Below, one piece after another: positions 1-12,715 of a stretch of 64,000 bases of DNA. Positions within the stretch are counted from its first letter, which is position 1; each line of letters starts with the position of its first letter. The stretch is from positions 1,922,001 through 1,986,000 of the forward strand of contig JAGYXB010000135.1 in the NCBI GenBank assembly GCA_022495005.1. Reading direction: 5' to 3'. This DNA is from Rhyacophila brunnea (Eukaryota; Arthropoda; Insecta; Trichoptera; Rhyacophilidae). A model generated the notes under the pieces. The model was given only the letters and a program-made list of their open reading frames with translations, was not told the origin of the DNA and did no database searches. Made by a program: the position numbers and the translations under genes.

Positions 1-2137
<2,137 letters not shown>

Positions 2138-2790
2138 TGGGTGGCCAACCTTTTCAGCAGCCGGGCCAAATTCTAAAAATGAAATTTCCTGCCGGGCCGC
2201 CGCACATCTGATTTTTTTTATTATACAAAACAAAAAAGAAATATATATTATATATATTAATAAAATAAAACAAAAATGAGAATCAAGCATATTTATTAGA
2301 TTACACTTTTTTTAAAATAATAAACAAAATAATATAAAAAAATTTTTTTAGTGAGAAGTTTGATTTTGTGTGGCAGATCTAAGTAAGTGCCTCAATATCG
2401 ATATCGAGTGATGTTGTTCCTACACGCAAACAGTTTTCCAAATGCACATCAGTGATTCGTGTTCTCACTCGGGATTTGATATGCTTCATCCGACTAAAAA
2501 GCTGTTCACACGTGTAAGTGGTTCCAAATAGCGAAGGCATTATAAAAGCATGTTTGTAAAATGCAGGATATTTCTCCTTGTCCAAATATGTTTTGTAAAA
2601 CTTTTCCAAACCAACCTGATGAAATTTTTCCTTTAACTGTTCATCGCAATATATTTCACAATGTTCCATTAATTGTAAATTTCCCGGTAATAAATTCACG
2701 TCTACGGAGAATGGCGTTGCAAATACAGCAAAAGCACACGGTGCTTTTTAAAATCTCGAGCTAATATCGAATCTCAATTTGCGAAATTAG
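2138..2790 (-). pseudogene. hAT transposase C-terminal remnant (GTF2IRD2/Charlie-like)
   Basis: Read on the minus strand, 2699-2379 encodes the end of a hAT transposase with the dimerisation-domain motif SLFGTTYTCEQLFSRMKHIK followed by SRVRTRITDVHLENCLR and a natural stop. Upstream, to about 2790, the frame continues as FATPFSVDVNLLPGNLQ but is interrupted by a stop. The motifs match the GTF2IRD2-like hAT group. The 3-prime end of the element is visible at about 2138-2200 as GGTGGCCAACCTTTT followed by GCCGGGCC-rich sequence, typical for these hATs. The N-terminal BED finger and catalytic core are missing, so this is a 5-prime truncated relic. Confidence 0.8.
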
Positions 2791-2830
2791 CACATCAAGC
2801 GGGAGCATTTGATATTATTTTTATTTTCTC

Positions 2831-3498
2831 AAACACGCACGTTAACATAATTTTACTCCCTACTTAAATTATAGTTTGTCAATTTATGGATACGGCCGTA
2901 TGTTGTGGCCTAACTACTGGGGAATGCCAAAAGAAATGGCGTATTTCAAAAAAACACTACCTTATTCTTAGGTCAATAATTATTATAAAGCAATCATTAT
3001 TCATAGGAAGTTTATCACACTTGAATGGTCAAAAACATAGCTTATAATCAGTATCTTTAGAATTATCTTCTAATGTGTTAATCTTGCCCATTTTTTGAAT
3101 AATAAAATGCCTAATTCTTGTCAAATTTGGGATCACAAAGATTATCAATATAATTTTTATCGTAAATATTTCACTATAATAATGTCGATATAAATTATAC
3201 TGGTGGTTTTATAAATGCGTTTAAAAATTAATAAATGTAAAAAATTGTAACACCACTGCACATCTATGTACTGAAATATGACTATATTCTAAAACATTAG
3301 AGCGAGAGGTTTAAAAGAATACTATTTTATGTAATAAAAATACTTTATGCAGTCATCAAATGTTTAAAATAAATATAAAGGATAATAAGGCTTTAAAATT
3401 ATATAAATAGATTATCTACAACGTTTAAGGAATGTCCAGGATCATGCTTTGAAAATAGAAAAAAGCTCCATTTTGACGCACGCTGAGCACGTCCGCCC
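2831..3498 (+). mobile_element. TTAA palindrome family, single diverged arm
   Basis: This is one arm of the palindromic family seen complete at 13551-14938. It starts at the central AAACACGCACGTTAAC and ends in a degraded terminus CGTCCGCCC followed by TTAA (3499-3502). The opposite arm is absent. Divergence at the tip (GCACGCTGAGCACG where others read CTTCGACGAGCATG) suggests an old copy. Confidence 0.8.
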
Positions 3499-3502
3499 TT
3501 AA

Positions 3503-4148
3503 AACATTCAAGACTTTTCAAAGTTCTGCAACCCCGAATGAAGATTTCTAGATTTTTTTCTTTTACTTGTGAACTATTTGATGTGAAAAGTTTTGTAGAT
3601 TGAATTATATCTTTCTCAATACTCATGTGTGAACTATTCATTCTGGGAAAACTAATATTGGAAATACCTATACCTTTTACTCTAATTTTAGTAAGAAATG
3701 GCATTTAATCGGTGAATTCAGTAATTTTCATAGAAAACCTGAAATTTCAGAATGACATTTTTTTCCTAGGCAACCGACGTTTGTGACAAATTAAAATTAG
3801 GTTCATCGATTTTCACAGGAAATCATAAGAAGGCTATGACTACTATTATCATGTAACATGTATAAAAAGTATGACCACATGGACAGTACGTAGGTTTTAA
3901 TCAGCGAAAGGGGTTGAAAATGTATGTTAATAAAAATAGTGTTTAGTAAGCAGGCGCGCAAGACAGCGCGGACGACATAAACGGACGCTAACGATCCTAA
4001 TAAATGCAACATGTCACAATAACTCATAAGTGAGTACTTGCGGTTATACACGCAGGTCATGTGTTCATAGTTTGACTAAAAGTGTGGAATATCTGGGTAT
4101 GGGGTATGGGTATGCATCTGGAAAAGAGCGGAAAAGAAGCTTTATGAC
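3503..4148. other. No recognisable gene
   Basis: AT-rich sequence between two mobile elements. The open frames on both strands look random and I see no motifs. Confidence 0.4.
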
Positions 4149-4150
4149 TA

Positions 4151-5170
4151 AAGCCGCGTTGCCACGATCCAAGTACGATCGGAGTACACTCGGACCGAGC
4201 GCCATCCGAGCGCACTCGTACGAGACAGCTTCATACAAATTACTCCTATCTAGAGATTCCAATCCCGGGATCCCGGGATCCCGGGATCCCGAGCTATTTT
4301 CGATACCTATGAATCCCGGGATTGATAAACATAATCCCGGGATTTCGGGATTGATTTTTTTATCAATTTTTATGGAACATAAAATAAAAGCAAAAATATA
4401 ACAGAAAAAATACTTTTAATAAAAAATAACTACATTAGAAATAAACTGAGTTTGAGTGAAATTTGATTTATACCCATGTGTAAGTTGTCGATTCATTTTA
4501 TTTTTTCACATAAATTATTAAAAATGAGAAAGATTGGAAAAAAGCAATGCTTCGCACTTTTAACAAAGTAATTCCACCGTGACCTCATAAGTTTTTTCGT
4601 CAATTTCATATTTGGCTGACTAATTAGATTTATGAAGCGGAAAGGCCATAAGTACGCCATGCTTATTTGCTTTCTATTTTAAATCTCGCTAATCCATTCG
4701 TTAAGTCTTTACTATCAGAAACAGCAATCTCGTATTAAATTCACATTATTATTTATATATATAATATATATAATATTATTTACTCCATTAAACTTATGTA
4801 TTTCCAAGATTGAACGTAGATATACAATATTAACAATAAATGTCTTAAATATTATAAATTATACTATATTTATTTTTGACCGATTTTATTAATGTTATGT
4901 GTAAATATAAAAATTGTATATTAACAATGGAAAAAAATGCCAATCCCGGGACCAGTCCCGGGATCCCGGGATTGTCAAATTGTAATCCCGAAATCCCGGG
5001 ATCAGAATTTCGGCTCGGGATTGGATTCCCTACTCCTATCCAAGCTACTCGGACCGCGTCCTACTCTTTCGAGTTAGCTCGTATATGAGTAATTAGTATG
5101 AAGCTGTCTCGTACGAGTGCGCTCGGTCCAAGTGTACTCGGATCGTACTTGGATCGTGGCAGCGCGGCTT
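4151..5170. mobile_element. MITE with about 95-bp TIRs and TA duplication, interrupted by a hAT element
   Basis: The inverted ends begin AAGCCGCG(T/C)TGCCACG at 4151 and at the complement of 5170. They stay similar for about 95 bp through GAGACAGCTTCATAC. TA flanks both sides (4149-4150 and 5171-5172), as expected for the Tc1/mariner/pogo superfamily. Without the hAT at 4251-5032 the host element would be only about 240 bp, a short non-coding MITE. Confidence 0.85.
4251..5032. mobile_element. Non-autonomous hAT with CCCGGG-rich ends
   Basis: The ends TAGAGATTCCAATCCCG (4251) and TAGGGAATCCAATCCCG (complement of 5032) are inverted. An exact 8-bp duplication, CTCCTATC, flanks them (4243-4250 and 5033-5040). 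Both subterminal zones consist largely of ATCCCGGGAT units. The middle is AT-rich with no transposase. Confidence 0.9.
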
Positions 5171-5172
5171 TA

Positions 5173-7029
5173 TGTAGTAAGTGGGGCACCTTCTAGATTT
5201 TATTAACCCTGCCCCTCCTGCCATCTTAAAAAACAATAATTAATTAATTATTATAGATAATTTTTCGTAATGGACCCACCCCCATACCATTTTTATATAT
5301 GCGGGCTTGATTAGTTAGGTAACTTTAAAAAGGAACAAAGTGTTGGGTGACAACACTGGACATTTAAACTGACAATTCAAATAAACAAATAAAAAATAAA
5401 CAAAAATAATGAGAAGAACATTAATTCTGGTGATTGATGGTAAAAGTACTAATCTTAGCTAATGTTATATGTTATGATGCTGATTTTAGGCATAGTTGAT
5501 TCCGCTATAAAATAATTCACCCGCAGTCTGCACGCGACCGCGATGTGAGACGTGTCGTCTCTGAGCAGATTCGAAGCTCGTATGTTGAAAGAGCGGGAAA
5601 TTACGATAGTTGACGGAATATTATTTCGAAAGTGATTAAAAAAATTTTAAACAAGTAAATTTAATAATACATATTTAATCGTTTTCATGATGGAAACATC
5701 CACTATTGAAAAAATCTTTTATTGTATTTTTTTTACATTATTTAAATAGCTATCCCGAAAAATTGACTCATTTGATGTTTATTTTGGTATTTATTTTTGT
5801 TTTGGTATCTGACTTATTAATCGGATTACCTGTGTGTATTATAATATTGGAACGTATAGTATAATAATATAAATATGCATGTGTTTAGAATCAGTGTAAT
5901 AATTGGATATATTATAACAACACTTATAAATTAGAAGAAAAGTTAACCGGATTACAAAAACGGTGAGTTGGTGTGTTCATAAATAAAAAAATATTTTTTA
6001 TATTAATTTCCTTAACTACTTCCTTTGCTGGAACTTGGAATTTGAGAAAAATTTTGATAATTTATATCTAGGCAAGTGTTTGCATTATAAAAATCGATAT
6101 TTTATTTAAATATATAAAATACATCAGAACTATAAACTATTCAAAAATATTTTCAATGCATTTGTGAAGACTAAATAAGTTTTTTTAATGGTACCTAGGT
6201 ACCTAGTTAATGTGTAGGTACTGTAGGTATAATAGTAAGGTAGTAATAAGATGACGAATATGATACTTTGACGAATTCACACTCATTTTTTTTAGTCTTT
6301 TTCTTCCTAATGTTTTTAGATACGTACTGATTAATAAAATTGTATTGTCTTACTCTCACACTTATGTAAATTATCAATAAATCTATGGAAAATTGCAAGC
6401 TTTGTATTTTCCCGCTAGGTGCGCGGTAGGCTGAATATTATTTAGCGTAATTTTGGACTGATAATATATTATTATTATCATTTCTCCAAACCTTTATTAT
6501 CGATTTACAAGATTTTCCAATAAATTATTGAGAAATCTGCACTGCCTTTATAGATAATATATTATTATTCAAATATTATTCAAAAGACAAAAGTGAAACC
6601 TTTTAAAAAGGAAACAAAAATTAGTTTACTGTGAAAACAAAACACAACATTTTTTTAAATGTATGACACATTAAATTAGGTATGGGATTGGGTAAGAGAA
6701 ATAATTAACTTCACTGTTATTGCACAATTGGAGCTATTTCATATCATGGACATTAATACTAATAATGAAAAGTAGAGTTTTGCTCCATTTTAGGTAGTTA
6801 AATTAAGTTTTAAATATTATATAAGTATATGTATTTATTACATTTTTTATGGAGGGCTCTATTTGAGTGTGCGAATAAGAGCCCCCGAATTATTAAATCC
6901 GCCACTGAAAACGTGACTTAAAATAATGCAAAATCCAAACCTACAAAAGAAAACCCAACAGAAAAATGCTGCAAATTTTAGCTTATATTTTTATATTAGT
7001 TACCTATTAGTAAATAACGGTGAATTTTA
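5173..7029. other. Mostly AT-rich non-coding DNA
   Basis: Apart from the GC-richer patch near 5500-5650 (separate entry), I see no coding sequence. The end-like sequence AATCCGCCACTG at about 6895-6906 resembles a hAT terminus but no partner is visible. Confidence 0.4.
5506..5962 (+). promoter_or_regulatory. Possible promoter and non-coding first exon
   Basis: TATAAAA at 5506-5512 is followed by a CAGT initiator-like site at 5524-5527 and a locally GC-rich stretch (CACGCGACCGCG). A good splice donor, ACG|GTGAGT, lies at 5962/5963. It could be the start of the plus-strand transcript that ends in the exon at 8879. The TATA-to-CAGT spacing of about 19 bp is short, so this is tentative. Confidence 0.25.
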
Positions 7030-7345
7030 AGATAGTGCAGGGATGACGAACCTTTTTACGTACGCGTGCCAAAATTTCCCAAATAATATCTTTCGACTGT
7101 CTGACGTGCCAAGCAGTTTTTTTTAGTTTTCTAAAAAAATAGTTTTTAAGAGTTCTATTAAAAAAGTTAAAAAATTACAATTGAGTAATTGATATTCTGT
7201 CTTTCACCGTATTTCTAGCCGAAGGCATATCTTTTATTTTTTGAATATTTTTTTCCTTGTTTTCAAATCACTCAAAAAGATCGTGGAAGCATTTAAACTA
7301 TTCTTCTTTCATATTATATTCTCCATCACTGAGCGGTTTTCCATT

Positions 7346-8190
7346 TTACCACGTTTTTATTAGCCCGTATTCTTGTTTGTCTAGTACTAATTTTTTCATG
7401 TGTGTCCAGTACAAATTTTTTCTTGTTTGTCCAAGATTTGTATTGGACGATTGAAGTTTTTTACTAACTACCCGACCAGCTAGACATTTTAAACTTTTAG
7501 AATATATCAGAACACGACGACAATGCATTCTTTTAATACTTTTAGCCATTTTTAACCAGAATTGAAAAGTTATTATTGTTGGTTGCTAAGGGGGTCCTAG
7601 CAACTAAATTATAAATATACACTTGAATGGTCAAAGACATACCTTATAATAAGTATCTTTAGAATCATCTTCAAATGTGTTAATCTTGCCGATTTTTTGA
7701 ATAATAAAATGCCTAATTCTTGTCAAATTTGGGATCATAGAGATTATCAATATAATTTTTTATCGTGAATATTTTACAAAAATTATCTCGTAATAAATTA
7801 TACTAATGGTTTTATAAATGCGTTTAAAAATTAATAAATGTAAAAAATCTTAACACCACTGCACAGTTATGTACCGAAATATGACTATATTCTAAAACAT
7901 TAGAGCGAGAGGTTTAAAAGAATACTATTTTATGAAACAAAAATACTTTATGCAGTCATCAAATGTTTGAAATAAATATAAAGGATAATTAGGCTTCAAA
8001 ATTATATAAATAGATTATCTACAACGTTTAAGAAGTGTCCAGGATCATGGTTTGAAAATACAATAAAAACTCAATTTTGACCTTCGACGAGCATGTCCCC
8101 CCTTAATACATAGAATTGTCAAGTTTATATGATTCAACAGAAAATTTAAAAACGTGGTATATAAAAAGTTCTTTTTATCTTGTAATTATT
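7346..8190 (-). repeat. Unclassified repeat core, copy 1 (split)
   Basis: Position 7549 downward on the minus strand matches 54531 upward, and 8113-8190 matches the complement of 54242-54325, so the two loci are collinear. A short ORF starts ATGGCTAAAAGTATTAAAAG (7549 to 7346, 67 codons). Its product is basic and I do not recognise it. The middle is replaced by the TTAA arm. Confidence 0.65.
7619..8102 (+). mobile_element. TTAA palindrome family, partial arm
   Basis: Sequence from ACTTGAATGGTCAAAGACAT to the conserved tip GACGAGCATGTCCCCCC, followed by TTAA at 8103-8106. The centre and the opposite arm are missing. It lies inside the hAT at 7038-8692. Confidence 0.88.
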
Positions 8191-8878
8191 TAGAGATAAT
8201 GTTTGAGGTAAAATAACGAGCAGTTATTATATTTGAGTAACTGTCGATAATTAATTTCATAAGGATTCTTGATTGCATATTTTTATTTTTAATTCCTCGA
8301 TCCTAAGGACCGACCTATGCAATCGTATACTTACATTAATCGTAATGATTATTCTTTTAAATGATTTGCCTGCAATTCTAAAGTCTTCATTCAATGCGAT
8401 TTGTCATTATTTACGGATGTATTTCGTCGTGTATGTTTCCGCATCGATTGGTACCTAAACATAATATGAAAAACCGAAGAAATTACGCATGGCTATGTCG
8501 TCATTATTTTTTAATATCATATATAAGAAAGTACTTACTGAAGTACCTATATATTTATATGGAAAACTTTTTTTTGTAAAATAAAAAGTTTTTTTAAATA
8601 TATATAAAATAGTAATATTTCCTTTCTCTTCAAAATGAAACATTCGCGTGCCATGCAAAATCATCTCGCGTGCCATAAGTTCGCCATCCCTGACATAGTG
8701 TCATTTCTGAAATCTATCTTAATATTATTGGACCTCCTTATTTTAAAAGGCATTTTTAATATTAGGTACCTACTTACTTAACTTTATATAATATTTTTTA
8801 TCAAACAAGACTACATGATACTACACGAGTTTGAGGAATACCTATATTAAATTAAATGGTGTTGGATTTTACACATAG

Positions 8879-9082
8879 TTCGGAGAAGAGTCAGTCGCTG
8901 GAAATAACTGTTTATTCAGTGGTAATTGGGAATGGGACGATTTGGCACCGCCGACTGGGCATGGCCGAGTGTATCCCGCTAACTGGCCGCCGGGACAAAT
9001 GGGCGCCGCACAGTTGAATGAAATGCGCAAAAAAATAGACGTACGTTACGATTTGGCAGAGAACGTAGACAAGACAGTTTAA
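8879..9082 (+). CDS. Terminal coding exon of an unrecognised gene
   Basis: The acceptor TTTACACATAG ends at 8878, followed by a phase-0 open frame of 67 codons to TAA (9080-9082). The peptide starts FGEESVAGNNCLFSGNWEWD, is rich in Trp, Pro and Gly (GHGRVYPANWPPGQ), and ends in a charged tail, IDVRYDLAENVDKTV. The exon is clearly more GC-rich than its surroundings, which argues for coding constraint. The reading frame stops just upstream of the acceptor, so earlier exons must exist. None is visible between 5963 and 8878, where a hAT element fills the putative intron. A minisatellite and AATAAA signals follow. I do not recognise the family; the two W-containing NW/ANW motifs hint at a repeat. 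Confidence 0.6.
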   Translation, partial: FGEESVAGNNCLFSGNWEWDDLAPPTGHGRVYPANWPPGQMGAAQLNEMRKKIDVRYDLAENVDKTV

Positions 9083-9173
9083 TATGCTTCTGTCTACTTA
9101 GTAGTAATAATTGTAATACATTTTGTGCTGGACACATTTTTATTACGGATTGAGAATTCATCAGTGGATTGAT

Positions 9174-9293
9174 CCAGGCTGATAATGATGCTAGTATCCA
9201 GGCTGATAATGATGCTAGTATCCAGGCTGATAATGATGCTAGTATCCAGGCTGATAATGATGCTAGTATCCAGGCTGATAATGATGCTAGTAT
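9174..9293. repeat. Minisatellite, five 24-bp units
   Basis: Five essentially identical head-to-tail copies of a unit starting CCAGGCTGATAATGATGC. The array lies 90 bp after the stop of the exon at 8879-9082, in its probable 3-prime UTR. A poly(A) signal (AATAAA) occurs at about 9332. Confidence 0.95.
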
Positions 9294-9408
9294 CCAATAA
9301 TAATTATTTTATTGTGTGATATTATATACTCGTAATAAAATCAATGAATCAAAATGATAAATTATATTTTTAAGTCGACAGCTATTTCAGCTGTCACACC
9401 ATTCTCAG

Positions 9409-9672
9409 CGCATCTATTCTATACACATACTGCTATCGAGGGTAGTTTATCATATTTATGTATTGAGTTATTATAATTGTTACAATAAGTTAGCCGTCCA
9501 AACTGTCTATCTCGCTGTCAAAGTTAACACAGCCAAGAGATGTGCTGTTAAAACAGCACTTTTTGACAGTTCAGACGCTTAACTTATTGTAACAATTAAC
9601 CGCCTCAATACATGAATATGATAAACTACCCTCAATAGCCGCCGATAGCATCCTTGTGTATAGAATATATGC
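9409..9672. mobile_element. Hairpin MITE, copy A
   Basis: An imperfect palindrome whose ends read GCGCATCTATTCTATACACA (left) and the complement of TGTGTATAGAATATATGCGC (right). Arms share TAGTTTATCATATT and TTGTTACAATAAGTTA. The loop region contains TGCTGTTAAAACAGCA. It resembles 61022-61333. Confidence 0.75.
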
Positions 9673-10084
9673 GCAAGACTACATTGTAAGACACCATTAT
9701 AGACACTATTATATTATGGATTGTGAACTCACAATCCATAATAGAAAACATCCTGTAAAATTTAATATAATGAATTAGTTGTTGATAAAATTTAATAGCC
9801 TAGTTATTAAATAGCTAATATATGAGTATTATAATATATTTATTTAGTTGTAATTAATTGTGGTGCGGAAATGTTGTAGGTAAAATAAGTGAGTTATCAT
9901 ATTCTTCATTATACAGAATGTGTAGAAATATGTAGGTACTGGGTCAAATAAACATTGAACATGATTTTTTAGATCAGCGGGCCTCTAGGCCTAGGCCAAC
10001 ACGGATACTTCGGTCTAGCTAATTAAAAATAATAATCTCAATAAAATAGTTGAACGAAAAATGAATAGATAAACCTATAGGATT
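9673..10084. other. No recognisable gene
   Basis: AT-rich filler with a small palindrome ATTATGGATTGTGAACTCACAATCCATAAT at about 9713-9742 in three adjoining blocks. No coding signal. Confidence 0.4.
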
Positions 10085-10345
10085 CGAAATAGGATGTGAT
10101 AGAGTTCATTAAAAGCCTCAAATGGAGATGGGATGACAAGAAGAGACAGTCGTTGGACAAATTTAGCCATCCAGTGGTATCCAAGAGGTACAAAACGTCC
10201 GCAAGGTAGACCTAGAGGCCGCTGGTTCGATGAAATGCTAAAGTTCTGCGGAAGTACGTAACGCACAAGACCGAGAGAAGTGGAAGCAGCTTGAAGAGGC
10301 CCTCATCCAGCAGCGGATAGATTCAGGCTGATGATGACGATGATG
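10085..10345 (+). pseudogene. LINE 3-prime end (endonuclease-reverse transcriptase C-terminus)
   Basis: Frames combine to give SRWTNLAIQWYPRGTKRPQG, then RPRGRWFDEMLKF, then REKWKQLEEA-like text, ending in a GATGATGAC-type tail. This is the conserved C-terminal block of a widespread insect non-LTR retrotransposon. Frameshifts interrupt it. Related 3-prime pieces lie at 53597-53700 and 62110-62280. Confidence 0.8.
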
Positions 10346-10499
10346 TTTGCTTTCAGTTACATTTTTCGATTCTGAGTTTGATTTTATGAGATGTCGTCTT
10401 TTAATTCTATGGCAAGTTGGTTCGGGCAAATCCTTAGTCTCCGTTATTAATTTCTTATATGTATACCAAGTCGCTACCCTTGTTCTAGAATCTAGTGGA

Positions 10500-10590
10500 A
10501 TAAATACTAAAAAAATAATAAATTAATCAATAATACAATGCAGTTTCACCATGAATAATTGATAGTTGACACAATAAAAGAAATTAACAG
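10500..10590. repeat. Short dispersed repeat shared with 57.6 kb
   Basis: The segment containing CAATGCAGTTTCACCATGAA matches 57590-57650 in the same orientation, so it probably belongs to the same MITE family as the palindrome at 57378-57591. Confidence 0.5.
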
Positions 10591-10599
10591 TCAATCATC

Positions 10600-11682
10600 G
10601 GAAATGGTTCCTACATTTTTCAATATTTCAATGGCTAAATATGTACCGAATAGCAATGATCGTGGACAAAAACTCGAAGTAACTTGATGCTTACTTACTT
10701 TGAAATTAGACTGACTAATCGCATCTCACATTATTACGCCCAGGTTACTGAATATGTATTTGAAAATGTCTCGGGTCGCCGCCCCCACTACAACAATGGA
10801 TATATTAAGTATAAAAAATAATAATTATCAACGGATTCAATGTGCAGTAGGTGTCCACTAATTGAATTTATTACGCTGATAGGTATATTAATTTTTAAAG
10901 TTGGAGATTCGGAAAACCTTCTTCTAATCTCGAACGTTTGAGATGGAACTTAAGTTATAGTCGACTGTTCCAAACCAGGGTTCATAGCTTGAAACAGCTG
11001 TCAACATAAATAATTCAGATAAGGTAGAATTAACAAAAAAAATGTTTTTATACCAATAAACGTTTCATTTGATCCTTTGTCACGATAGTCAATTTTATTG
11101 GTTTTATTTGAGAGTTTTCAATATGATCTCAATAATATTTACACATAAGATTGTAGTCATGTGTCATCGAACAATAGACATAGGACATAGCACATACAGT
11201 ACAATAGACTAAAGGCATATTTTATTTCCACCCCTGTACGTCAAGTGAATGGCATTGAAGTCTCGTCATTCAAAAATAAAAATCAATATTTCACAGACGA
11301 TAACAAGTATAACTAGTAGGTAAATATCGCCATGCTGTATTTCCTTTTTTACATAATACTATTTTTATTAGGTATCATATTGACAATGACAATAAGTCGA
11401 TACTATTAGCCTATTACAGATATACCTACAATATTACATATAAAACATCCAGGTAAAGCTAGCTCCGTAACACCAAATTGTCATCGGATACAGTTTTCGT
11501 AAACTTTCAATTCAACGTGGAATGTAATGCTACTAGAGACAGAATTAAATATTACATGTTTGAATACACGAAATAAAATAGTAACTACTAAGTGGCCAAT
11601 ATTCAAACAAAAACGTCGTAGGTAATAATATCAAATTCAAAAAATAATTATTATTCAATCATAGCAAATAGTTATATAGAAT
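10600..11682. other. No recognisable gene
   Basis: AT-rich unique-looking sequence. I find no domain, palindrome or convincing splice-bounded frame. Confidence 0.4.
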
Positions 11683-12715
11683 ATGACGTGGTTTTGCGTA
11701 GCCTCCAGGGAAGGCGAAGCCGAGGAAGAGCATCGGCGCGCTGGAGCGACCAGGTGAAGGAGCTGACTGGTGGGGGGGGGGGGCATCCTTCACTATGCTC
11801 TAAGACAGTGGTCGGCAAACTCATTTGTCAACAGAGCCAAATATCAACAGTACAACGATTGAGATTTCTTTTGAGAGCCAAATTTCTTGATCTTAAATTA
11901 TATAATACGTAGGTACAATGTTTATTAACTTGATATCATAAGTAATAATGATCTTATTTATTGATAAAAATTAAATTGTAAGTATGGTATCCATAAAATT
12001 AAATCATGACAATGACTGACAAACACTCAATGTGAATAGTGGTCTTGCATCTCCTTGGATAGTTTGGGAAGTCAGGTTTGCATGTTGTTGTTTTTAATTT
12101 TAAGCACAATTCCAGGTTCTCATCAATAAGACGACTTCTTAATTTACTCTTGATTTCCTCTCTTAGAAATCTCTTTACTAACCACAAAACTTGAAATAAT
12201 AACATTGTTGGAAGATTGTCTTCAGTAATTAAATACAGAACTTGATTTTTCTTGACTCGTCCAAAGTTTCTCAACTGCTTTCTTCCTCGCATCACCGACA
12301 GGATATTTAGTGCGAAATGACGCGTGTTTAGTTTTAAAGTGTCTCTCTAAATTTAAATGCGCCAATTTTTCCCGACAAATAACACTGGTCGGTAGGCCAT
12401 TTAAGTTTTGAATAAACGTGAAAGTCTCGGTCTATTCAACTTTAAATTCATGGTTTTCGTCTTCCGTTTTACTTTGCTTCATTTTTGTAACCATGTCAAA
12501 TCGGGCAAAGGCCATTTGTGGAAGAGCCGCACTCAAGGGGCCAAAGAGCTGCATGTGGCTCGCGAGCCGCGGTTTGCCGACCACTATCCTAAGAGAAGCA
12601 GAGGATCAAGAGGGGTGGAAAGTCTTGGTCGCCCAAAATATGACAGAATTTCAAGGTGGTCACTATCCTCAGTCTTGAGTGAATCACGAAGAAGAGAGAT
12701 AGCAAATAACGACGA
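11683..12715 (+). pseudogene. LINE reverse-transcriptase C-terminus, split by a hAT insertion
   Basis: The left part (11688-11805) encodes GRRSRGRASARWSDQVKELT and then a G-run that disturbs the frame. The right part (12595-12678) encodes REAEDQEGWKVLVAQNMTEF and ends QGGHYPQS with a stop at 12676-12678. Joined across the hAT they form the conserved C-terminus of an insect endonuclease-reverse transcriptase LINE, distinct from the one at 10085. The element was interrupted after it had inserted. Confidence 0.85.
11806..12586 (-). mobile_element. Internally deleted hAT element nested in a LINE
   Basis: TIRs: AGTGGTCGGCAAAC at 11807 and its inverse before 12586. Flanking 8-mers are CTCTAAGA and TCCTAAGA, 6 of 8 matching. 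On the minus strand it begins with a BED-finger-like N-terminus (CREKLAHLNLERHFKTKHAS, then KYPVGDARKKAVEKL) from about 12500. It jumps directly to the transposase tail (LRSRLIDENLELCLKLKTT and PKLSKEMQDHYSH) at about 12150-12030. Several stops interrupt it. The catalytic core is deleted, so the copy is dead but could once have been mobilised in trans. Confidence 0.88.

Larger units (their letters stand above)
7038..8692. mobile_element. hAT-type element with 8-bp duplication, carrying a nested TTAA arm
   Basis: The ends CAGGGATGACGAACCTT (7038) and CAGGGATGGCGAACTTA (complement of 8692) form terminal inverted repeats, with a shared CGCGTGCC just inside. The flanking 8-mers are AGATAGTG (7030-7037) and ACATAGTG (8693-8700), 7 of 8 matching. 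No transposase domain is recognisable. The interior holds an unclassified repeat core (7346-8190), itself split by the TTAA arm at 7619-8102. Confidence 0.88.

Noticed and set aside
9174..9293. CRISPR-like direct repeats
   Set aside because: Units are contiguous without spacers and the genome is eukaryotic; it is a minisatellite.
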